Shown here: positions 49,101 to 61,400 of the stretch, in pieces
Numbering within the stretch: position 1 is the stretch's first letter
How the letters are laid out: each line of letters begins with the position of its first letter
Origin: Hydractinia symbiolongicarpus
Lineage: Eukaryota; Cnidaria; Hydrozoa; Anthoathecata; Hydractiniidae
Direction: 5' to 3'
DNA: 64,000 bases
Assembly (NCBI RefSeq): GCF_029227915.1
Contig: NC_079887.1
Coordinates: 1,364,001-1,428,000, forward strand
Notes under the pieces: generated by a model
What the model was told of the DNA's origin: nothing
What the model saw: the letters and a program-made list of their open reading frames with translations, nothing else
Database searches by the model: none
Made by a program: the position numbers and the translations under genes

Positions 49101-51480
49101 GATGAGACGCTGAATAAAAGAAGTTTAATCGCCGGCAAACGAGCACCCGCGATTTCCCGTAAATCAAGGGCTTTGCCCGTATAGTCGAATGTATACAAAG
49201 AAAGTACCCTGTGAGTAAACTCATTTCCCGAACGATTTTTTAAATTATTTTTTCTCCACTAAAACGCATGAGACTTGTAGTTTTCAGAAATGTTTTCATT
49301 TTTGATGAGACGCTTAATGAAAGTGGTTTAATCGCCAGCAAACGAAAACCCGCGATTTCCCGTAAATCCCGGGCTTGGCCCGTATAGTCGAATGTTTACA
49401 AAGAAAGTACCCTGTGAGTAAACTCATTTCCAAAACGATTTTTTAAATTATCTTTCACCACTAAAACGCATGAGACTTGTAGTTTTCAAAAATGTTTTCA
49501 TATTTGATGAGACACTTAATGAAAGAGGTTTAATCACCGGCAAACGAAATCCCGCGATTTCCCGTAAATCCCGGGTTTGGCCCGTATAGTCGAATGTATA
49601 CAAAGAAAGTACCTAGGGAGTAAACTCATTTCCCGAACGATTTTTAAATTTTTTTTTCACCAATAAAACGCATGAGACTTGTAGTTTTCAAAAATGTTTT
49701 CATTTTTGATGAGACGCTGAATAAAAGAAGTTTAATCGCCGGCAAACGAAAACCTGCGATTTCCCGTAAATCCCGGACTCGGCCCGTATTGTCAAAAGTA
49801 TACAAAGAAAGTACCCAGGAAGTAAACTCATTTCCCGAACGATTTTTTAAATTATTTTTTCACCACTAAAACGCATGAGACTTGTAGTTTTCAAAAATGT
49901 TTTCATTTTTGATGAGACGCTGAATAAAAGAAGTTTAATCGCCGGCAAACGAAAACCTGCGATTTCCGTAAATCCCGGACTCGGCCCGTATAGTAAAGAA
50001 AGTACCCGGAATGTAAACTCATTTCCCAAACGATTTTTTAAATTATTATTTCACCACCAAAACCCATGAGACTTATAGTTTTTAAAAATGATTTCATTTT
50101 TGATGAGACGCTGAATAAAAGAAGTTTAATAGCCGGCAAACGAAAACCCGCCATTTCCCGTAAACCCCGGACTCGGCCCGTATAGTCAAAAGTATACAAA
50201 GAAATTACCCAGGGAGTAAACTCATTTTTGGAAGGATTTTTTAAGTTATTTTTTCACCACTACAACGCATGAGACTTGTAGTTTTTAAAAATGTTTTCAT
50301 TTTTGATGAGACGCTGAATAAAAAAAGTTTAATCGCCGGCAAACGAAAACCCGCCATTTCCCGTAAATCCCGTGCTTGGCCCGTATAGTCGAATGTATAC
50401 AAAGAAAGAACCCTGTGAGTAAACTCATTTCCCGAACGAATTTTTTAAATTATTTTTTCACCACTAAAACGCATGAGACTTGTAGTTTTCAGAAATGTTT
50501 TCATTTTTGATGAGACGCTTAATGAAAGTGGTTTAATCGCCAGCAAACGAAAACCCGCGATTTCCCGTAAATCCCGAGTTTGGCCCGTATAGTCGAATGT
50601 ATACAAAGAAAGTACCATGTGAGTAAACTCATTTCCAAAACGATTTTTTAAATTATCTTTTCACCACTAAAACGCATGAGACTTGTAGTTTTCAAAAATG
50701 TTTTCATTTTTGATGAGACGCTGAATAAAAGAAGTTTAATCGCCGGCAAACAAAAACCCGCGATTTCCCGTAAATCACGGGCTTTGCCCGTATAGTCGAA
50801 TGTATACAAAGAAAGTACCCTGTAAGTAAACTCATTTCCCGAACGATTTTTTAAATTATTTTTTCACCACTAAAACGCATGAGACTTGTAGTTTTTAAAA
50901 ATGTTTTCATTTTTGATGAGACGCTGAATAAAAGAAGTTTAATCGCCGGCAAACGAAAACCTGCGATTTCCGCAAATCCCGGACTCGGCCCGTATAGTAA
51001 AGAAAGTACCCGGGATGTAAACTCATTTCCCGAACGATTTTTTAAATTATTATTTCACCACTAAAACCCATGAGACTTGTAGTTTTCAGAAATGTTTTCA
51101 TTTTTGATGAGACGCTTAATGAAAGTGGTTTAATCGCCAGCAAACTAAAACCCGCCATTTCCCGTAAACCCCGGACTCGGCCCGTATAGTCAAAAGTATA
51201 CAAAAAAATTACCCAGGGAGTAAACTCATTTTTGGAACGATTTTTTAAATTATTTTTTCACCACTACAACGCATGAGACTTGTAGTTTTTAAAAATGTTT
51301 TCATTTTTGATGAGACGCTGAATAAAAAAAGTTTAATCGCCGGCAAACAAAAGCCCGCCATTTCCCGTAAATCCCGGGCTTGGCCCGCATAGTCGAACGT
51401 ATACAAAGAAAGTACCCTGTGAGTAAACTCATTTCCCGAACGATTTTTTAAATTATTTTTTCACCACTAAAACGCATGAG
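46180..51480. repeat. 2613-bp (13-monomer) HOR, two copies
   Basis: D, B, G and H anchors at 46529, 47059, 47234 and 47262 recur 2613 bp later, and 48265 recurs at 50879 (2614 bp because of one inserted A in CGAATTTTTT near 50.44 kb). The length fits 13 x 203 with two type D monomers. The unit starts where TAGTCCAAAG ends near 46.18 kb, and the copies diverge near 51.49 kb (TTGTAGTTTTC against TTGTACTTTTC). Confidence 0.88.
46452..46654. repeat. Representative type H monomer (203 bp)
   Basis: Type H carries AAACGAGCACCCGCG in place of AAACGAAAACCCGCG, plus AATCAAGGGCTTTGCCCG and GTCGAATGTATAC, and is followed by TTTTCTCCACTAAAACG. The GGGC-TTT-GCCC arm can form a short hairpin. Copies occur near 15.7, 27.97, 46.5, 49.1, 52.9, 54.6, 56.2 and 57.8 kb. 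A related copy near 28.98 kb has GAACACCC. Confidence 0.85.
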
Positions 51481-52080
51481 ACTTGTACTTTTCAGAAATG
51501 TTTTCATTTTTGATGAGACGCTTAATGAAAGTGGTTTAATCGCCAGCAAACGAAAACCCGCGATTTCCCGTAAATCCCGGACTCGGCCCGTATAGTCGAA
51601 TGTATACAAAGAAAGTACCCTGTGAGTAAACTCATTTCCCCAACGATTTTTTAAATTATCTTTTCACCACTAAAACGCATGAGACTTGTAGTTTTTGAAA
51701 ATGTTTTCATTTTTGATGAGACGCTGAATAAAAGAAGTTTAATCGACGGCAAACGAAAACCTGCGATTTCCGTAAATCCCGGACTCGGCCCGTATAGTAA
51801 AGAAAGTACCCGGGATGTAAACTCATTTCCCGAACGATTTTTTAAATTATTATTTCACCACTAAAACCCATGAGACTTGTAGTTTTCAGAAATGTTTTCA
51901 TTTTTGATGAGACGCTTAATGAAAGTGGTTTAATCGCCAGCAAACTAAAACCCGCGATTTTCCGTAAATCCCGGGCTTGGGCCGTATAGTCAAATGTATA
52001 CAAAGAAAGTACCCTGTGAGTAAACTCATTTCCAAAACGATTTTTTAAATTATCTTTTCACCACTAAAACGCATGAGACT
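51480..52080. repeat. Block shared with 31.5-32.3 kb and 63.33-64.0 kb
   Basis: TTGTACTTTTCAG, then a type C variant with GGACTCGG, then a D monomer with GTTTTTGAAAATG and AATCGACGGC, identify this block. It occurs near 31.5-32.3 kb, here, and at 63.33 kb to the window end. This copy lacks the type J monomer that lies between the marks in the other two. A second D with AATCGACGGC follows at 52073. Confidence 0.78.
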
Positions 52081-52299
52081 TGTAGTTTTCAAAAATGTTT
52101 TCATTCTTGATGAGACGCTGAATAAAAGAAGTTTAATCGACGGCAAACGAAAACCTGCGATTTCCGTAAATCCCGGACTCGGCCCGTATAGTAAAGAAAG
52201 TACCCGGGATGTAAACTCATTTCCCGAACGATTTTTTAAATTATTAATTTGCCACTAAAACCCATAAGACTTATAGTTTTTAAAAATGATTTCACTTTT

Positions 52300-55200
52300 G
52301 ATGAGACGCTGAATAAAAGAAGTTTAATCGCCGGCAAACGAAAACCCGCCATTTCCCGTAAACCCCGGACTCGGCCCGTATAGTCAAAAGTATACAAAGA
52401 AATTACCCAGGGAGTAAACTCATTTTTCGAACGATTTTTTAAATTATTTTTTCACCACTACAACGCATGAGACTTGTAGTTTTTAAAAATGTTTTCATTT
52501 TTGATGAGACGCTGAATAAAAGAAGTTTAATTGCCGGCAAACGAAAACCCGCCATTTCCCGTAAATCCCGGGCTTGGCCCGTATAGTCGAATGTATACAA
52601 AGAAAGTACCCTGTGAGTAAACTCATTTCCCGAACGATTTTTTAAATTATTTTTTCACCACTAAAACGCATGAGACTTGTAATTTTCAGAAATGTTTTCA
52701 TTTTTGATGAGACGCTTAATGAAAGTGGTTTAATCGCCAGCAAACGAAAACCCGCGATTTCCCGTAAATCCCGGGCTTGGCCCGTATAGTCGAATGTATA
52801 CAAAGAAAGTACCCTGTGAGTAAACTCATTTCCAAAACGATTTTTTAAATTATCTTTTCACCAATAAAACGCATGAGACTTGTAGTTTTCAAAAATGTTT
52901 TCATTTTTGATGAGACGCTGAATAAAAGAAGTTTAATCGCCGGCAAACGAGCACCCGCGATTTCCCGTAAATCAAGGGCTTTGCCCGTATAGTCGAATGT
53001 ATACAAAGAAAGTACCCTGTGAGTAAACTCATTTCCCGAACGATTTTTTAAATTATTTTTTCTCCACTAAAACGCACGAGACTTGTAGTTTTCAGAAATG
53101 TTTTCATTTTTGATGAGACGCTTAATGAAAGTTGTTTAATCGCCAGCAAACGAAAACCCGCGATTTCCCGTAAATCCCGGGCTTGGCCCGTATAGTCGAA
53201 TGTTTACAAAGAAAGTACCCTGTGAGTAAACTCATTTCCAAAACAATTTTTTAAATTATCTTTTCACCACTAAAACGCATGAGACTTGTAGTTTTCAAAA
53301 ATGTTTTCATATTTGATGAGACACTTAATGAAAGAGGTTTAATCACCGGCAAACGAAATCCCGCGATTTCCCGTAAATCCCGGGTTTGGCCCGTATAGTC
53401 GAATGTATACAAAGAAAGTACCTAGGGAGTAAACTCATTTCCCGAACGATTTTTAAATTTTTTTTTTCACCACTAAAACGCATGAGACTTGTAGTTTTTA
53501 AAAATGTTTTCATTTTTGATGAGACGCTGAATAAAAGAAGTTTAATCGCCGGCAAACGAAAACCTGCGATTTCCCGTAAATCCCGGACTCGGCCCGTATT
53601 GTCAAAAGTATACAATGAAAGTACCCAGGAAGTAAACTCATTTCCTGAACGATTTTTTAAATTATTTTTTCACCACTAAAACGCATGAGACTTGTAGTTT
53701 TCAAAAATGTTTTCATTTTTGATGAGACGCTGAATAAAAGAAGTTTAATCGCCGGCAAACGAAAACCTGCGATTTCCGTAAATCCCGGACTCGGCCCGTA
53801 TAGTAAAGAAAGTACCCGGGATGTAAACTCATTTCCCAAACGATTTTTTAAATTATTATTTCACCACCAAAACCCATGAGACTTATAGTTTTTAAAAATG
53901 ATTTCATTTTTGATGAGACGCTGAATAAAAGAAGTTTAATAGCCGGCAAACGAAAACCCGCCATTTCCCGTAAACCCCGGACTCGGCCCGTATAGTCAAA
54001 AGTATACAAAGAAATTACCCAGGGAGTAAACTCATTTTTGGAACGATTTTTTAAATTATTTTTTCACCACTACAACGCATGAGACTTGTAGTTTTTAAAA
54101 ATGTTTTTATTTTTGATGAGACGCTGAATAAAAGAAGTTTAATTGCCGGCAAACGAAAACCCGCCATTTCCCGTAAATCCCGGGCTTGGCCCGTATAGTC
54201 GAATGTATACAAAGAAAGTACCCTGTGAGTAAACTCATTTCCCGAACGATTTTTTAAATTATTTTTTCACCACTAAAACGCATGAGACTTGTAATTTTCA
54301 GAAATGTTTTCATTTTTGATGAGACGCTTAATGAAAGTGGTTTAATCGCCAGCAAACGAAAACCCGCGATTTCCCGTAAATCCCGGGCTTGGCCCGTATA
54401 GTCGAATGTATACAAAGAAAGTACCCTGTGAGTAAACTCATTTCCAAAACGATTTCTTAAATTATCTTTTCACCACTAAAACGCATGAGACTTGTAGTTT
54501 TCAAAAATGTTTTCATTTTTGATGAGACGCTGAATAAAAGAAGTTTAATCGCCGGCAAACGAGCACCCGCGATTTCCCGTAAATCAAGGGCTTTGCCCGT
54601 ATAGTCGAATGTATACAAAGAAAGTACCCTGTGAGTAAACTCATTTCCCGAACGATTTTTTAAATTATTTTTTCTCCACTAAAACGCATGAGACTTGTAG
54701 TTTTCAGAAATGTTTTCATTTTTGATGAGACGCTTAATGAAAGTGGTTTAATCGCCAGCAAACGAAAACCCGCGATTTCCCGTAAATCCCGGGCTTGGCC
54801 CGTATAGTCGAATGTTTACAAAGAAAGTACCCTGTGAGTAAACTCATTTCCAAAACAATTTTTTAAATTATCTTTTCACCACTAAAACGCATGAGACTTG
54901 TAGTTTTCAAAAATGTTTTCATATTTGATGAGACACTTAATGAAAGAGGTTTAATCACCGGCAAACGAAATCCCGCGATTTCCCGTAAATCCCGGGTTTG
55001 GCCCGTATAGTCGAATGTATACAAAGAAAGTACCTAGGGAGTAAACTCACTTCCCGAACGATTTTTAAATTTTTTTTTTCACCAATAAAACGCATGAGAC
55101 TTGTAGTTTTCAAAAATGTTTTCATTTTTGATGAGACGCTGAATAAAAGAAGTTTAATCGCCGGCAAACGAAAACCTGCGATTTCCCGTAAATCCCGGAC

Positions 55201-58200
55201 TCGGCCCGTATTGTCAAAAGTATACAAAGAAAGTACCCAGGAAGTAAACTCATTTCCCGAACGATTTTTTAAATTATTTTTTCACCACTAAAACGCATGA
55301 GACTTGTAGTTTTTAAAAATGTTTTCATTTTTGATGAGACGCTGAATAAAAGAAGTTTAATCGCCGGCAAACGAAAACCTGCGATTTCCGTAAATCCCGG
55401 ACTCGGCCCGTATAGTAAAAAAAGTACCCGGGATGTAAACTCATTTCCCGAACGATTTTTTAAATTATTATTTCACCACTAAAACCCATGAGACTTGTAG
55501 TTTTCAGAAATGTTTTCATTTTTGATGAGACGCTTAATGAAAGTGGTTTAATCACCAGCAAACTAAAACCCGCCATTGCCCGTAAACCCCGGACTCGGCC
55601 CGTATAGTCAAAAGTATACAAAAAAATTACTCAGGGAGTAAACTCATTTTTGGAACGATTTTTTAAATTATTTTTTCACCACTACAACGCATGAGACTTG
55701 TAGTTTTTAAAAATGTTTTCATTTTTGATGAGACGCTGAATAAAAAAAGTTTAATCGCCGGCAAACGAAAGCCCGCCATTTCCCGTAAATCCCGGGCTTG
55801 GCCCGCATAGTCGAATGTATACAAAGAAAGTACCCTGTGAGTAAACTCATTTCCCGAACGATTTTTTAAATTATTTTTTCACCACTAAAACGCATGAGAC
55901 TTGTAATTTTCAGAAATGTTTTCATTTTTGATGAGACGCTTAATGAAAGTGGTTTAATCGCCAGCAAACGAAAACCCGCGATTTCCCGTAAATCCCGGGC
56001 TTGGCCCGTATAGTCGAATGTATACAAAGAAAGTACCCTGTGAGTAAACTCATTTCCAAAACGATTTTTTAAATTATCTTTTCACCACTAAAACGCATGA
56101 GACTTGTAGTTTTCAAAAATGTTTTCATTTTTGATGAGACGCTGAATAAAAGAAGTTTAATCGCCGGCAAACGAGCACCCGCGATTTCCCGTAAATCAAG
56201 GGCTTTGCCCGTATAGTCGAATGTATACAAAGAAAGTACCCTGTGAGTAAACTCATTTCCCGAACGATTTTTTAAATTATTTTTTCTCCACTAAAACGCA
56301 CGAGACTTGTAGTTTTCAGAAATGTTTTCATTTTTGATGAGACGCTTAATGAAAGTTGTTTAATCGCCAGCAAACGAAAACCCGCGATTTCCCGTAAATC
56401 CCGGGCTTGGCCCGTATAGTCGAATGTTTACAAAGAAAGTACCCTGTGAGTAAACTCATTTCCAAAACAATTTTTTAAATTATCTTTTCACCACTAAAAC
56501 GCATGAGACTTGTAGTTTTCAAAAATGTTTTCATATTTGATGAGACACTTAATGAAAGAGGTTTAATCACCGGCAAACGAAATCCCGCGATTTCCCGTAA
56601 ATCCCGGGTTTGGCCCGTATAGTCGAATGTATACAAAGAAAGTACCTAGGGAGTAAACTCATTTCCCGAACGATTTTTAAATTTTTTTTTTCACCACTAA
56701 AACGCATGAGACTTGTAGTTTTTAAAAATGTTTTCATTTTTGATGAGACGCTGAATAAAAGAAGTTTAATCGCCGGCAAACGAAAACCTGCGATTTCCCG
56801 TAAATCCCGGACTCGGCCCGTATTGTCAAAAGTATACAAAGAAAGTACCCAGGAAGTAAACTCATTTCCTGAACGATTTTTTAAATTATTTTTTCACCAC
56901 TAAAACGCATGAGACTTGTAGTTTTCAAAAATGTTTTCATTTTTGATGAGACGCTGAATAAAAGAAGTTTAATCGCCGGCAAACGAAAACCTGCGATTTC
57001 CGTAAATCCCGGACTCGGCCCGTATAGTAAAGAAAGTACCCGGGATGTAAACTCATTTCCCAAACGATTTTTTAAATTATTATTTCACCACCAAAACCCA
57101 TGAGACTTATAGTTTTTAAAAATGATTTCATTTTTGATGAGACGCTGAATAAAAGAAGTTTAATAGCCGGCAAACGAAAACCCGCCATTTCCCGTAAACC
57201 CCGGACTCGGCCCGTATAGTCAAAAGTATACAAAGAAATTACCCAGGGAGTAAACTCATTTTTGGAACGATTTTTTAAATTATTTTTTCACCACTACAAC
57301 GCATGAGACTTGTAGTTTTTAAAAATGTTTTTATTTTTGATGAGACGCTGAATAAAAGAAGTTTAATTGCCGGCAAACGAAAACCCGCCATTTCCCGTAA
57401 ATCCCGGGCTTGGCCCGTATAGTCGAATGTATACAAAGAAAGTACCCTGTGAGTAAACTCATTTCCCGAACGATTTTTTAAATTATTTTTTCACCACTAA
57501 AACGCATGAGACTTGTAATTTTCAGAAATGTTTTCATTTTTGATGAGACGCTTAATGAAAGTGGTTTAATCGCCAGCAAACGAAAACCCGCGATTTCCCG
57601 TAAATCCCGGGCTTGGCCCGTATAGTCGAATGTATACAAAGAAAGTACCCAGGGAGTAAACTCATTTCCAAAACGATTTCTTAAATTATCTTTTCACCAC
57701 TAAAACGCATGAGACTTGTAGTTTTCAAAAATGTTTTCATTTTTGATGAGACGCTGAATAAAAGAAGTTTAATCGCCGGCAAACGAGCACCCGCAATTTC
57801 CCGTAAATCAAGGGCTTTGCCCGTATAGTCGAATGTATACAAAGAAAGTACCCTGTGAGTAAACTCATTTCCCGAACGATTTTTTAAATTATTTTTTCTC
57901 CACTAAAACGCATGAGACTTGTAGTTTTCAGAAATGTTTTCATTTTTGATGAGACGCTTAATGAAAGTGGTTTAATCGCCAGCAAACGAAAACCCGCGAT
58001 TTCCCGTAAATCCCGGGCTTGGCCCGTATAGTCGAATGTTTACAAAGAAAGTACCCTGTGAGTAAACTCATTTCCAAAACAATTTTTTAAATTATCTTTT
58101 CACCACTAAAACGCATGAGACTTGTAGTTTTCAAAAATGTTTTCATATTTGATGAGACACTTAATGAAAGAGGTTTAATCACCGGCAAACGAAATCCCGC

Positions 58201-58460
58201 GATTTCCCGTAAATCCCGGGTTTGGCCCGTATAGTCGAATGTATACAAAGAAAGTACCTAGGGAGTAAACTCATTTCCCGAACGATTTTTAATTTTTTTT
58301 TTCACCAATAAAACGCAGGAGACTTGTAGTTTTCAAAAATGTTTTCATTTTTGATGAGACGCTGAATAAAAGAAGTTTAATCGCCGGCAAACGAAAACCT
58401 GCGATTTCCCGTAAATCCCGGACTCGGCCCGTATTGTCAAAAGTATACAAAGAAAGTACC
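52300..58460. repeat. 1612-bp (8-monomer) HOR, nearly four copies
   Basis: TGTAATTTTCAG near 52679 recurs near 54291, 55903 and 57515, an offset of 1612 bp each time (8 x 203 minus 12). B/D pairs at 53685, 55297, 56909 and 58520 agree within one base. Copies 1 and 3 share CGCACGAG and GTTGTTTAATCG; copies 2 and 4 share GATTTCTTAAATT and ACCAATAAAACG. A second-order 3224-bp unit is therefore superimposed. Copy 3 differs in 55.49-55.9 kb, where it carries the C/E hybrid and GAAAGCCCGCC. Confidence 0.88.
53876..54078. repeat. Representative type E monomer (203 bp)
   Basis: Type E usually follows a type D monomer. Marks are ACCCATGAGACTTATAG, TTTTTAAAAATGATTTC, CCCGCCATTTCCCG followed by TAAACCCCGGACTCGG, GAAATTACCCAGGG, CATTTTTGGAACG (or CATTTTTCGAACG) and CACTACAACGCATG leading into the next copy. 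It occurs throughout 10-64 kb. Confidence 0.8.
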
Positions 58461-58465
58461 CAGGA

Positions 58466-61400
58466 AGTAAACTCATTTCCCGAACGATTTTTTAAATTAT
58501 TTTTTCACCACTAAAACGCATGAGACTTGTAGTTTTCAAAAATGTTTTTATTTTTGATGAGACGCTGAATAAAAGAAGTTTAATCGCCGGCAAACGAAAA
58601 CCTGCGATTTCCGTAAATCCCGGACTCGGCCCGTATAGTAAAGAAAGTACCCGGGATGTAAACTCATTTCCCAAACGATTTTTTAAATTATTATTTCACC
58701 ACCAAAACCCATGAGACTTATAGTTTTTAAAAATGATTTCATTTTTGATGAGACGCTGAATAAAAGAAGTTTAATAGCCGGCAAACGAAAACCCGCCATT
58801 TCCCGTAAACCCCGGACTCGGCCCGTATAGTCAAAAGTATACAAAGAAATTACCCAGGGAGTAAACTCATTTTTGGAACGATTTTTTAAATTATTTTTTC
58901 ACCACTACAACGCATGAGACTTGTAGTTTTTAAAAATGTTTTCATTTTTGATGAGACGCTGAATAAAAAAAGTTTAATCGCCGGCAAACGAAAACCCGCC
59001 ATTTCCCGTAAATCCCGGGCTTGGCCCGTATAGTCGAATGTATACAAAGAAAGAACCCTGTGAGTAAACTCATTTCCCGAACGATTTTTTAAATTATTTT
59101 TTCACCACTAAAACGCATGAGACTTGTAGTTTTCAGAAATGTTTTCATTTTTGATGAGACGCTTAATGAAAGTGGTTTAATCGCCAGCAAACGAAAACCC
59201 GCGATTTCCCGTAAATCCCGGGTTTGGCCCGTATAGTCGAATGTATACAAAGAAAGTACCCTGTGAGTAAACTCATTTCCAAAACGATTTTTTAAATTAT
59301 CTTTTCACCACTAAAACGCATGAGACTTGTAGTTTTCAAAAATGTTTTCATTTTTGATGAGACGCTGAATAAAAGAAGTTTAATCGCCGGCAAACGAAAA
59401 CCCGCGATTTCCCGTAAATCACTGGCTTTGCCCGTATAGTCGAATGTATACAAAGAAAGTACCCTGTGAGTAAACTCATTTCCCGAACGATTTTTTAAAT
59501 TATTTTTTCACCACTAAAACGCATGAGACTTGTAGTTTTTAAAAATGTTTTCATTTTTGATGAGACGCTGAATAAAAGAAGTTTAATCGCCGGCAAACGA
59601 AAACCTGCGATTTCCGTAAATCCCGGACTCGGCCCGTATAGTAAAAAAAGTACCCGGGATGTAAACTCATTTCCCGAACGATTTTTTAAATTATTTTTTC
59701 ACCACTACAACGCATGAGACTTGTAGTTTTTAAAAATGTTTTCATTTTTGATGAGACGCTGAATAAAAAAAGTTTAATCGCCGGCAAACTAAAACCCGCC
59801 ATTTCCCGTAAATCCCGGGCTTGGCCCGTATAGTCGAATGTATACAAAGAAAGAACCCTGTGAGTAAACTCATTTCCCGAACGATTTTTTAAATTATTTT
59901 TTCACCACTAAAACGCATGAGACTTGTAGTTTTCAGAAATGTTTTCATTTTTGATGAGACGCTTAATGAAAGTGGTTTAATCGCCAGCAAACGAAAACCC
60001 GCGATTTCCCGTAAATCCCGGGTTTGGCCCGTATAGTCGAATGTATACAAAGAAAGTACCCTGTGAGTAAACTCATTTCCAAAACGATTTTTTAAATTAT
60101 CTTTTCACCACTAAAACGCATGAGACTTGTAGTTTTCAAAAATGTTTTCATTTTTGATGAGACGCTGAATAAAAGAAGTTTAATCGCCGGCAAACGAAAA
60201 CCCGCGATTTCCCGTAAATCACTGGCTTTGCCCGTATAGTCGAATGTATACAAAGAAAGTACCCTGTGAGTAAACTCATTTCCCGAACGATTTTTTAAAT
60301 TATTTTTTCACCACTAAAACGCATGAGACTTGTAGTTTTTAAAAATGTTTTCATTTTTGATGAGACGCTGAATAAAAGAAGTTTAATCGCCGGCAAACGA
60401 AAACCTGCGATTTCCGTAAATCCCGGACTCGGCCCGTATAGTAAAAAAAGTACCCGGGATGTAAACTCATTTCCCGAACGATTTTTTAAATTATTATTTC
60501 ACCACTAAAACCCATGAGACTTGTAGTTTTCAGAAATGTTTTCATTTTTGATGAGACGCTTAATGAAAGTGGTTTAATCGCCAGCAAACTAAAACCCGCC
60601 ATTGCCCGTAAACCCCGGACTCGGCCCGTATAGTCAAAAGTATACAAAAAAATTACTCAGGGAGTAAACTCATTTTTGGAACGATTTTTTAAATTATTTT
60701 TTCACCACTACAACGCATGAGACTTGTAGTTTTTAAAAATGTTTTCATTTTTGATGAGACGCTGAATAAAAAAAGTTTAATCGCCGGCAAACGAAAGCCC
60801 GCCATTTCCCGTAAATCCCGGGCTTGGCCCGCACAGTCGAATGTATACAAAGAAAGTACCCAGTGAGTAAACTCATTTCCCGAACGATTTTTTAAATTAT
60901 TTTTTCACCACTAAAACGCATGAGACTTGTAGTTTTCAAAAATGTTTTTATTTTTGATGAGACGCTGAATAAAAGAAGTTTAATCGCCGGCAAACGAAAA
61001 CCTGCGATTTCCGTAAATCCCGGACTCGGCCCGTATAGTAAAGAAAGTACCCGGGATGTAAACTCATTTCCCAAACGATTTTTTAAATTATTATTTCACC
61101 ACCAAAACCCATGAGACTTATAGTTTTTAAAAATGATTTCATTTTTGATGAGACGCTGAATAAAAGAAGTTTAATAGCCGGCAAACGAAAACCCGCCATT
61201 TCCCGTAAACCCCGGACTCGGCCCGTATAGTCAAAAGTATACAAAGAAATTACCCAGGGAGTAAACTCATTTTTGGAACGATTTTTTAAATTATTTTTTC
61301 ACCACTACAACGCATGAGACTTGTAGTTTTTAAAAATGTTTTCATTTTTGATGAGACGCTGAATAAAAAAAGTTTAATCGCCGGCAAACGAAAACCCGCC

